Shown here piece by piece: positions 49,618 through 60,500 of a stretch of DNA of 64,000 nucleotides; positions within the stretch are counted from its first letter, which is position 1, and every line of letters starts with the position of its first letter. The notes below the pieces were generated by a model. The model was not told the DNA's origin, did no database searches, and saw only the letters and a list, made by a program, of their open reading frames with translations. The stretch lies in NCBI RefSeq assembly GCF_048771995.1, contig NC_133034.1, positions 2,666,001-2,730,000 of the forward strand. Reading direction: 5' to 3'. Source of the stretch: Taeniopygia guttata. Lineage: Eukaryota; Chordata; Aves; Passeriformes; Estrildidae. The position numbers were made by a program, and so were the translations under genes.

Positions 49618-50118
49618 AGGGGGTCTCAGTGAGGGGAGGGAGCAGTGAGGGAATCTCTGTGAGGTGAGGGAGCAGTGGAGGGGTGTCTCTGTGAGGGGAG
49701 GGAGCAGTGGAGGGGTGTCTCTGTGAGGGGAGGGAGCAGTGGAGGGGTGTCTCTCTGAGGGGGTCTGTGAAGGGAGGGAGCAGTGGAGGGGTGTCTCTGT
49801 GAAGGGAAGGAGCAGTGGAGGGGTGTCTCTGTGAAGGGTCTCTGAAGGGAAGGAGCAGTGGAGGGGTGTCTCTGTGAAGGGAGGGAGCAGTGGAGGGGTG
49901 TCTCTGTGAAGGGAGGGAGCAGTGGAGGGGTGTCTCTGTGAGGGGAGGGAGCAGTGGAGGGGTGTCTCTGTGAGGGAAGGAGCAGTGGAGGGGTGTCTCT
50001 GTGAGGGGTCTCTGAAGGGAAGGAGCAGTGGAGGGGTGTCTCTGTGAGGGGAGGGAGCAGTGGAGGGGTGTCTCTGTGAAGGGAGGGAGCAGTGGAGGGG
50101 TGTCTCTCTGAGGGGGTC
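49618..50118. repeat. Minisatellite subarray B (32-bp unit)
   Basis: Fourteen copies of AGCAGTG at 49641, 49671, 49703, 49735, 49779, 49811, 49854, 49886, 49918, 49950, 49981, 50024, 50056 and 50088. Spacing is mostly 32 bp, with three longer steps of 43 or 44 bp that carry an extra TCTCTGA or TCTGTGA-type block. Unit core GGAGGGGTGTCTCTGTGAGG then GGAGGGAGCAGT. Copies are nearly identical, implying recent expansion. All three minus-strand frames stay open for 240 to 290 codons purely because the unit lacks stops. Confidence 0.95.
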
Positions 50119-50459
50119 TCCGCTCCGTGACGGACACCGCCGGTTCCCGAAGCCATCAGAGGAGCCGGGGCCGGCCTGAGGGAGGAAGGAGGCCACCGTT
50201 GGCAGTGAAGGACTGAAGACACCAGAAAAGAAGTCGGGGGGAAAGCATTTTGGGTTTTATTGGGGCTTTTCCCCCGTTTTTTTAGGGATGGGGGGGGGTT
50301 GGCTGTTTTGTTTTTTTTTTTTTTTTGTCTTTGCCTCTCACCATCCATCTTCTATTTGGCAATAAGTTCAACTAATTTTCCCCAAGTCAAGCCTGTTTTG
50401 CCTATGGCAGTAACCAGTACACGTCTCTGTTTTTATCTACTGACTTCGTTGGTCTGCCC
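50119..50459. other. GC-rich patch then T-rich stretch beside the minisatellite
   Basis: 50119-50200 is G+C-rich with several CpGs. It is followed by TTTTATTGGGGC, a G run and a T run at about 50276-50326. No gene recognised; it could be an unrecognised retroposon end or a small promoter-like patch. Confidence 0.4.
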
Positions 50460-50462
50460 AGG

Positions 50463-50607
50463 GCGGTGATGGCATCCCCATCTGTGATGGCATTTAAAAG
50501 ACCCATACTGTGGCACTTGTGGACATGGTTAATGGTGGGCTTGGCAGCCACTACTAGACTTGGTGACCTTAGAGGTGTTTTCCAAGCTCAGTGATTCTGT
50601 GCTACAT
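50463..50607 (+). repeat. CR1 LINE 3' fragment
   Basis: GGCATTTAAAAGACCCATAC, GTGGCACTTGTGGACATGGT and CTTAGAGGTGTTTTCCAAGC, then AGTGATTCTGTG, follow the CR1 3' UTR order in + orientation. Confidence 0.75.
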
Positions 50608-53600
50608 TGTCCTGACCCACATGAGGCATGTTACTTTCTCCCGAGTTCTGAAGGGGAGTGACAGCGGCTGGGCCAACCTCAACCCACGTTACTTTTGAAA
50701 AGTCTTCCACACAAACCAATGACTTGCTATTTAAGCAGGCGGTTCTGGAAGACAAAAGGTTGGAGTAGCTCAGCTCCTAGCTTCCTCTTTCCCAGCTTCC
50801 AAAACCAGGAGCTTTTTAAAATAACTAGAAAACGGGAAAATTACCTTTTCCTTCAGATCAGTTCCTATGGATAAGAATCCAGAACTAATTACGACATTCT
50901 GAATACAAAGAGTACAAAAATATCTGTGGATCTGGAGAAACTTTGAGTGACAGGTGACAGTCAAGACAATCCTAGCACAGCTAATAAAAGAATTTATTGT
51001 AAACATACGTATATTACACAATTATACAGTATAATACAGATAACATGAAGGATTTAAACACTCAGCATTACAAATAGGGGCAATATTCATAAAGAGATCT
51101 TTAACTCTTCAGAAAGCCAGAGAAATATACTGTAACATTTCAACACACCGCATCTGTAGCATTCCACAAATACCTGAAGGGATGTGTGAAATTTCACAAC
51201 CTCTATCTTCTCTCCAAGCAATTCCCACAGGAACTTCTCACCAACAAATTTTTCTCCCACCACTATTCAAAATGCAAAGAACTTGTTGCAAACATTTCCT
51301 ACATCTGAAGAACTAAACAAATGTGTCATTTTCTATCTGCTTTTAACAGTTTATTTTTCTTCAGCAAACTTTATATACTAATATAGCATCTCCTAGGAGA
51401 ATTACCTGTGGTTGCTCAGAAATGTAGCAATAGATCTCCACTACAAGAACCCCACTAAGGATGAGAGGTTCTGTACCTGCCTGCTTGAGGGCCAGGTTCA
51501 GGACTTTTTCTGGAACTCCATCCCTCATAGAAAAGCAGGACACAGGCAAAGAAACCACAATTAGCAAACAGATGCCCAAAGATGAGCTCCTGCATCCTCA
51601 AAAGCTGCTCTGGGTGTTATCAGAATCACAGAACAAAGCCTGCAAGAGGCAGGGGCTGGAAATGCATGTGTACAGAATCACAGAACAGGCTGAGTTGGAA
51701 GGGACCCATGAGGATCACCGAGTCCAACTCCTGGCCCTGCACAGGTCACACCACATGTCTGAGAGTGTTGTCCAAATGCTTCTGGAACTCAGAGAGGTTT
51801 GGTGCTGTGCCCACTGCCCTGGGGAGCCTGTTCCAGTGCCCAGCCACCCTCTGGGTGAAGAATCTTTTCCTGATATTCAATCTAAACCTCTTCTAACTCA
51901 GCTTCATGCCAGTCCCTCGGGTCCTGTCCCTGGTGATGAGTGAGGAGATTGGTACCTGCCCCTTGGGAGGATGCTGAAGACCACAATGAGGTCTCTGCTC
52001 AGTCTCCTCCAGGCTGAACAGACCAAGTGACCTCAGCTGCTCCTGCCACAGCTTCCCCTCAGACTCTTCCCTGTTCTTGTGGCCCTTCTTTACATGCTCT
52101 CCAGTAGCTTAATGTCTTTTTTTATATTGTGGCACCCAAAACTGCACACAGTACTCGAGGTCATTGCAGATCAGAACACGACCAAGTCTGCCCACAAGGC
52201 TGCTCCCACAGAACCTGCAGGCTGTCGTGATAGCGACAGGGATGTGAAAATGCCCTTCTCTTTCATGAAGTACAGAGGGGTGCCTGAAAGCAGTACAGAC
52301 CCCAAGTTCACTACAGCCTACAAAGCAGGGGTCTGCAGTTCCCCAGCTACCTGGATTCCTCCCAACTCAACACTGAGCTGGAACGTAATCACTGCTGCTC
52401 AACTCCGTCACACTGACCTCCACTGATAGTGTCAGGGCTAAGCTGTGCCCTTTCCTTTCACAGGCAATCCTGCACTCAGCTCACCCCAACAAGCCAGGAT
52501 TAGCTTTTGAATCCAGAGCATCTGTAATGTCCTTCCTAGAGGGCATTTAAGTCCTTCTCTAAATGCTGTTTGGATTTCATCCATTGGTCCCATTTCCTAG
52601 ATTCAGGGTTCAGGTTCTGCCACTCTTTTATTCAACAGAACTGCAGATCCCTGTTAGCTGTTAGATGAACTGAGAGGGGCTTTCTTGCAGACCCCAGTTT
52701 TATTTAAGGTGGAGAAGACAGGTGGCATCCCATCTGAGGTACACAGTGCTTTCTTCAGTTCAACAACTGCATCAAACTTATACTACTCTCCTTCCAAGTC
52801 TGAAACCTCTAACTGAAGCATTTTTCACAGTTCCTGCACACTACTGTAGTTACCATTGCCTGTGTTCTAGCCCCAAAAAAGCACCAAAAGATAACATTCT
52901 GCTCCAACCCCAGGCCAAGAAAGATAACTGTAGTTTAATGTTTATAAAAGGCTTTGTATTGTCAAAGCACGGCACCAACAAGAGCGAGGCCTCAGTACAC
53001 CCCTGTGAGGTAGGTATCCTGCTCCCCATGCTCAGAGATGGGGAAACTGAGGCACAGAGTGATTAAATCAAAGGCCATGCAGCAGATCAGAGACCCAGCT
53101 GAGATCAGCACACTGGAGGTTCTGGCTGTTTGGCCCATGCTCCACCCATGACAGCACTGCCAGACAAAACAAGCATACTGAAAGTACAACAGTCCCACAG
53201 CAGTCCCACCAACTTCACAATGGCTTGTTCACACTACCAGCAAGCACCCATGGGGCAGCACAAAGGGGTGGTGGATGTGGGGTGGTCAGGATGTTGTCAA
53301 CGAAGCTTTCTTCAGCAAGGTGTTGATAGCCAGGCTCAGACATGTCTCCCTCACCAGCGGTGTTCCTGAGACAGGTAAGTGCTGGGGTTAGTAGCAGAAC
53401 TTCTTCCTGCAGTCAAGACATCAGAGGATCTCCCCAAAAGCAGCAAATCTTTGAATTTTCGATCCCACCAGGCCTCTCTGTGTTGAACAGAACCTATGCC
53501 AAAGCAGTGCTGCTCCCACAGCACTTCACAGTTCAGGCTGATACTTGGTGAACACTGCTACATTAAGACTCGTACAACACCACTGCTCATCTGCCCTCCA

Positions 53601-54449
53601 GCACTCTTCAAACCTCCTGGCAGCCTGGGGAGGCACTCGCTGGACAAGAGATGTGTTTCAGCCAGCCCAAGCCCACAAACCCCGAATATTGTCTTTGCTC
53701 CTCTCCTTTCCCATGCAGGACAAGTGGTCAGTCCAATCTTTCCAAGCCTGATCATGGTTTGTTCATCTTGTTTGAGGACCTGCCAGTCTGCCCTTTCCAA
53801 GGTGACTAAGAAAGGTGGCACCTGACACCTCCTCTAGAGAGGCAAGGAATTTGGTTAGGTGACACTTAGCTGAGCAAGCTGCTGACAAACCTACCAGCTG
53901 TGTTCTCAGTCACACACATCATGCTCAGGCAAGAAGGGCCAAATCTGCTGCTGCCATAAGCCTTCTGCTCCCCCAAATCCACACCTGATCCACCCATCTA
54001 CTCAAATGGCCCACTTTACAGAGCTGCCTTTGACTTTTCCCACATTCAGAGTGCCAAAGCAAGTGCCCTGCTCGCTGCATGGGGAAACCAACTCGTATGC
54101 AGACTGCATTAAAAAACATCATTTCTCATCTTAAAAACCAGTTCAGTCTCACCAGCAGAGCTGTCTCAGAGGGACCAGGCCTGTGGAGTCTCTCACAGCT
54201 AGCAACTTGATGCAAACTGACAATGTTTGTTCAGCCACTGAACATACACTTACCAAGTAAACACTGACATTTAACAACTTGATTTGGAACAGAGCATCAT
54301 CGTGTTGCATTAAGGTGCATCTTTAATTGGAGGTAACAATCTAGTAGCCCAATGTTATAAATGTAATAGTGTCCTACAGAAATACTGGATTTGTCAGCCC
54401 AACTTCAGTCATAAATCCACCTTTCCTGTAGCACCTTCTCTGCTCTATT
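50608..54449 (-). other. YEATS2: YEATS2 3' UTR and downstream region
   Basis: Downstream of the YEATS2 stop on the minus strand. Possible poly(A) signals (TTTATT on +) include 50993-50998 and others near 52697 and 51349, so the true UTR end is open. A reverse CR1 sits at 51673-52172. No other exon recognised. Confidence 0.45.
51673..52172 (-). repeat. CR1 LINE 3' fragment, reverse orientation
   Basis: Starts ACAGAATCACAGAACAGGCT, then GAGTTGGAAGGGACCCATGA and CCGAGTCCAACTCCTGGCCC, the inverted CR1 tail, and continues through CAGTCTCCTCCAGGCTGAAC to GCACACAGTACTCGAGGT. About 500 bp and well preserved. Confidence 0.88.
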
Positions 54450-54558
54450 TCATTGCTCCTCATTTAGTATCTTCATATGTTTGTTTGTGAGGAAGTCAAG
54501 AAAGGGAATATTACAGATGGCTTTGTGAATATTCATCACTGTGATCTCTCTTGGAGTC
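54450..54558 (-). CDS. YEATS2: YEATS2 last coding exon
   Basis: 109 bp after acceptor CCCTGCAG, encoding TPREITVMNIHKAICNIPFL then DFLTNKHMKILNEEQ and TGA (complement of 54450-54452). End of the histone-fold region; human ends HMGILNEDQ. Confidence 0.95.
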
Positions 54559-57500
54559 CTGCAGGGAATGCATCAGAGATGCTATTATAATACACAAAAA
54601 ACCACATGTCCATAAAGCAGCAAGTCAAAAATAACAATCAAAGCAAAAAAAGGATATAAGAGCAGGTGTTAGAGCAATGCAGGGATAGCATTAAAATACC
54701 ACAGCACAAAAAAGCCACTCAAATGACAGAAGAAACCTCTTGGGCACTGGGACAGGAAAATCAAGTACTAAAGCATGATTTCCTGAATTTGTATAGCATA
54801 ATCTTTGTGTATGTACTTCTACATATAACACGTATATATTTTAATATATTAGGTAAATATTTATATATTGCATACAAGTGAATATTTAAATGGAGCATTT
54901 TCTCATAGTGTTTGAGGTTTTTAAAATCAATTTAAGCTATCTCAAATAATGCTGCTGAACAGAAATCAAAATGTGGCCTAATCAATAGATAGTAAAAAAT
55001 AATTCTTTACTGTTGAAGGTAGTGAGGCCCTGGCACAGGGTGCTCAGAGAAGCTGTGGCTGCCCCATCCCTGCAAGTGCCCAAGGCCAGGTTGGATGGGG
55101 CTTGGAGCAACCTGAGATAGTGAAAGGTGTCCCTGCCCATGGCAGGGGGTGGAACACAAAGATCTTTAAGGTCCCTTCCAATCCAAATCATTTTATGATT
55201 CTATAAAAATCACTCAAGATCTGAGGCAGAAAAGTGTGCATAGTAAAATAAAGAGATTATTTAGGTTAAGTTCTAGCAGGCCATGGCTAAGCTGTCTACA
55301 CAGCAACCTGAGATGGACAAGAGTGAGCAGGTCCTTCAAGTGTGGCTCTGCAGAAACAGATCATCTGCCTCTGAGGCATGGCCACACCAGAGAACCCTGC
55401 CTTGGTTTTTAATGTTCATGTTCCCATCCTTTTGCACTAGGGGGACACAAAATAACAAACCCCTCTTAAGGCTTGGTTCTTCTCAGAGCACAGCCCGTAA
55501 ATTCCCTCAGTCTCATGGTCTGAGCCACACAAAGCCTGACCAAATTCCCCAAGCCATTCCACCCTCAGTGCTGGTGTGAGTGGTGGCAAAGCAGCCCCGA
55601 GCTGTACCTGTTGTGAGGAGCTGTCTGGTACGCCACAGCGAGCGCTTGCCGTAGGATATCACTCATCAGCTGCTCCGTAGCCTGACACGAGAGACAGCAT
55701 GACAAAAAGAGCAAAGGAACTTGCTATTTGCTCAAGTATCAGTGCAGAAGATTTTGGCTGGCTTCAATCTTCTTGATCAGCACAGGGCAGTTCTGACACC
55801 CGAGTGAATTTTATTACTTAAATCTTCACAAGACACCCGAGTGAATTTTATTACTTAAAACATGAGTTTATTTAACAGAAAGAGACACAGAGGTGTACAG
55901 ACCTCAGGCTGCAGCTGCCCAGCCTGCTTTCCCTCCAGACCTGCAGAGCTGTACACGCCCAGCAGGGTGGATCAAGCTCTCCAGAGCCTGAGCTTCCAAG
56001 AGCATTTCAGGACCCTTCCTCTCACACACCAGAGCGGGTGCTGTACATGGCACACTGCAGATACTCCCTCTCCTGGGAGCCTCTCCCTGTGGTCACCAGG
56101 CTTCTGTCAAGACACCCTCACAGGAACCTTCCAGCAGCCATATGCCAAACACTTGGCTTAACCAAGGTTCAGTCAAAAACTAATTAAGGCTCTTGGCTTT
56201 CTGTGCTGTATTCAAGACCAGAGAAGAGGTTTCTGTGAGGAAAGCTGGCATAACTACAATTATAATGGAGCAACCTGATGGCTACAATCTGTGTCTATAA
56301 ATGGATGTACTGTGGCAAGTAGAAGGGAGCACAGCACAGGCATGCACATGAGTGCATGTGCCACCTGGAATCAAATAGATTTTGTAAATCTCATCTTCTG
56401 ATAAACTGCAGTCTGTATAAACAACCCCGAAAATCATCTTTGGCATGAAATACACCAGAGTGCTGCTAGAAATAATCTGCGTTGGCCTTCAGTCCAAACC
56501 CAAGAACTCCAGATCCCTGCTGTTCAAACTCTGGTGCAAAACCATTTCTCTATTTTTCCAGAAGTGATTATGATAGAGAAATAGTTTCTCACACGTGGCA
56601 GAATTGTTACTCTCCACAGGAATTCAGCAGTCTCCCAGCAGACACGACCTGGGCAAAGTAACTGAGGAGTATTTAGGAAAATACAGCTAACCTTGTATAA
56701 AACAACCAAGCCTTACACAATCTGAAAGATTCCCACCCAATTCTGAAGGGAAGGACAAAGAAAGGGGTACTTTCAAAATCACAGAATGAGTCAGTATCTT
56801 TGTTGTGGTGAGAATTTGTAAATCACTATTCTGTGTCCAACAGATCAGTTAAAAAACTGAAAATCCACACAAAAATGTACAGCTCTCTTTGGGCAGCTAT
56901 GTATCTATCTATTCATGTAGAAAGACAGACTTTGATTTGATAAATGCACATTAATAAAGCTACTCCATCTTTTTTCCTAATTGCTGAGTTAATACAATTA
57001 CAGACAAGCCCTTCCCGTGAAGTAATTTCTTACCTTTAAAATCATATCTTCTATTACGGATGCATAAACATTCTTTTGTACCTCAGCAGGTTGAAAAGAA
57101 ATCCCTATCTATAAAATAGAAGAGATAAAAAAAATTAGTATATAAAAAAACCACAATTCCCATTGTATTAGAATTAGATAAGATTAACAGAAAAAAACCC
57201 TATTACAAAGGGTGGTTGAAGGAGAAGCAAGTAGACATACAGAGCTGTCAAGCATCTCAGCCTTAATTTTAAAATAATCTGGGTAAAACTAGCACAGCCT
57301 CTAGAAATGCCTCTGAAAGTCAGAAGAAACAAGAACAGGTTTTAGTTTATGTTTCAGAAAGTCCACACAAAACCTAGGCTGCACGAGTTATCTTTGGGTT
57401 GAGAATGGAAGCTCCATTTTAAAGCTGTACACATCTTAAATCCATCTACTGATCAACTTTCCTGCACCCAGCTGTGGCCACTGAAACCACTTTAAACAGT

Positions 57501-60500
57501 ACTGCTGGCACAGGAGTTCCACCCCAAAAGAGTGTTTCATTCCTCAGTTCCACTCTCATTGTGCCAATGCCTTTGTCATCCATGTAGCAAGAGACCAGAC
57601 TCACTGCAGAACCAAGGTTTTGTCCCTTGCTGTCAGCAGTTGAGGGGGGGACGGGGATCCTTTCTTTCTCCAACAACTGCTCCAAGCAAACCCCTCCTGC
57701 TGCTCTGGTACAACAAAAAACACTCTTTCTTACAAGCCAAGTCAGTCTCCTCACCTGCTGCCGTGACAGAAAACCTCCCTCTCCTGCCCTGAACTGAACA
57801 GGAGGAAGAAACCCCAAGCAGCAAAGAAGTCTGTGGAGTTTTACCACAACCTCTTTTCAGGAACTGCTATTATGCAGCATTGGTCCATGCAACAAGTCCA
57901 CATCTTTCACATGATGAGACAGGAAGAATTCAGTGCTAGTGCTCCTCATCCCTCATTTATCCTTGCTTTTAGCCTTTCAAGATGATTTTTCTGTACTAAG
58001 CCCTGCAAAACAGCTAGTCTGAAATGAGCTCCCAGCTGGCATTCTTCCTTTCCCCTGCCAGAAATGGCAGCTGTGTGTCTTGAGTCAGAAGGTCCCATTT
58101 TTCCAGGGCATGTATAAAAAAATTTGATTTAAAAGTCCTGAGGCCTATATAGATGAAAGAAGTTCAACTAAATACATGTAAGAGCACAAGTAGCTTAACA
58201 ACAGTCCTAATCAGCTTTATGATTCACTTATTACCTTCTCAGCAGTGTCCCTCACAAACTCTGATGCAGGCAAGGAAGCCATGTAGAACTTCATCTCTTC
58301 TTGTTTCTCCTCCTGTTCTTTCTTGATGTTTATTTTTAATGGTTCGCTAAAGTTGAGAATATCTACTTCCTCTTCATGTTCTGGCTCTTGTTTCAGAAAT
58401 TGCTGCAGTTCCTCCAGTTTTCGGCACAGCTCCTCACCACTGCTGTAAGAGGAAGGGCACTCTGAAATAGAAGCAATCAATTAAACACATAATAGGTTAT
58501 GGAAAGCTGTTTATAAACAGATGCACTCAAAATATGGTAAGAAATTAAGGTAATTGCAAGTTATTTTTGTAGTGCCTACCAGATATAAGGATGAACAGAA
58601 ATGCAAACAGTCATTGAGAGCCTTCTAATTATATCTTCATGACACTCATGCTTCTCTCCCACATCTGCTCCTACACCAATCAAGAGGGCTGCATTTCATA
58701 CAAAACCAGGCTCATGTCAGTCTCACAGACATTCTCACAGAAGCCTTTTAAGCTTTTTGGCAACTGGCAAATCAGTCTGATGCTCTTCAGCTTGCTCAGA
58801 AAAATGGAGCTTTTACATGTAGGCACCACGTAGTGCTAAATCATCTTTTACATTGTGACGAGCATTATCATGCTTCTTAAGAAAAAAATCAGAAGACAGG
58901 CTCACAGTGGAATGGCAAAAGGGAACCTCTTCTCTGCATGACTGACACAAACCAGTCAAACCTTCAGTGCAAAGCTATGCAGTAAACAGATTCTACTCTT
59001 CAAAGTCAAACACAAATACAGTGATTTAGACATGAGTATTATAAGGTGGATGTAAGCTTCCTTTCCACCTTCAACAACTGCAATGCAGGGCCAGACTTCA
59101 CAACATATAATCAATTCCATACGCTTCTGTGAGATCCCTGTGTGATTTCTATATAAATTTCTGTATAAATTCTGTTAAATCCCTGTATGATCAGAACAGA
59201 AGAACATTCAGCTTTTGGAAAGGTATTAACTGAAGGTGAAACAAGAGAGCTCAACTGTGAAGGATGGATGAAATTAAAATGTGATTTCATAACATACTGA
59301 AATGAACGGAGGGGATCCTAGAGCTATGCTAGTGGAATAATGTAGCAGCTGTAATACAAAGCATGAAGCTTCACAAGAGCCAATTCACCTCACTTTTGGA
59401 GGTAAATTAACTCCCACTGAGTTCCACACTGCCACTGCCAGATTTGTTTTTTTTTCTGTTCTGTACCTGAACTCATTCATAGCATTTGCATGATAAGTCT
59501 TAACAGAGGCTAAGCGTAACCAAGGGCAGAAATGTCATTACTCCCTATGCCTACTTTGTGTATCCACTTACAAAGGATTACACTGTGGAACAAGGATCAT
59601 CTTTGATGAGATTCATCTACACTGAGCCTCCAAGGGCCACAAAGCACAATAAAAACCAAGAGAAGCCCCAGAAAAACATCACGACTGATAGGGACAAGGG
59701 ACAGCCCCACCTGTAGGCCTGCCCTTACCATCTCCAAGTTTTGTTATTCTGGAGTGAAGTAAGTGAAAACAAAGAAAGGAAGAATCCCCTTCCCAGATGT
59801 GCCTACAATGGCATTTAATGAACAGTGTCTTTGGCAGAAAGCAGCTCCCTGTGCCTCCACACTCACCTGGCTCACTGTCTATCTGTGTCAGCACGTCCTC
59901 AATGGAGTCCTCCTCGTTGCGCAGGGTCTCGGGGTCAGGGGGAGTGTAGCCGTGGCACCGACACCAGTGCACCACATGCTTTGTTTTCAGGGGCATGATA
60001 TTGTGAAACCTGGGGTGCTTCTCTATGATTTCTTGTAGGATCTTTCTCACTGTCATTGCTCGTTGCCACTGTGACCAACCAAAGAGAAAACTCATCACAC
60101 TGGCCATAACATTTAAAGTTAGCTTACAGCCCAGAACCATAATCAAGGTTGAAAGGCAAACAGAAAAGGAACATGATTTTGTCAGGAGTTAGAGTGACTT
60201 CTGACAGGTCATTTAAACTTTGCTTTATCATCCAAAAAAAAATGTCAAGAAAAGGGACACACATTTACAGGGGCCTAGTCATGTTTGTCTTGAAGTGTTT
60301 CATCTCCCAAGTAACACCAAAGATGGCATGGTGCAAGAGTCCACTAGAGTGAAATATGTTCTTAAAATTTGGTAAGCTTTGGTTAAAATTTGGTGATTGT
60401 TTAAGCTGGCAACAGCAGAAGATCTACTTCGGTGTTAACACCTTCCCTGTAAAACTCCACAGCAAGATGGCAAAGCTATGAAGAAATAGAAGGAAACTAC

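Noticed and set aside
49618-50118. CRISPR-like array
   Set aside because: Head-to-tail 32-bp units without unique spacers, in vertebrate DNA with no cas genes; it is a minisatellite.
49259-50348. Long minus-strand frames (240-292 codons) as a Pro/Ser/Thr-rich protein gene
   Set aside because: They coincide with the minisatellite, occur in all three frames and contain only repeated unit peptides; no start context, splice sites or family similarity.
57446-57847. 133-codon minus-strand frame in a YEATS2 intron as an extra exon
   Set aside because: The flanking YEATS2 exons join directly in phase and match the human protein without it.
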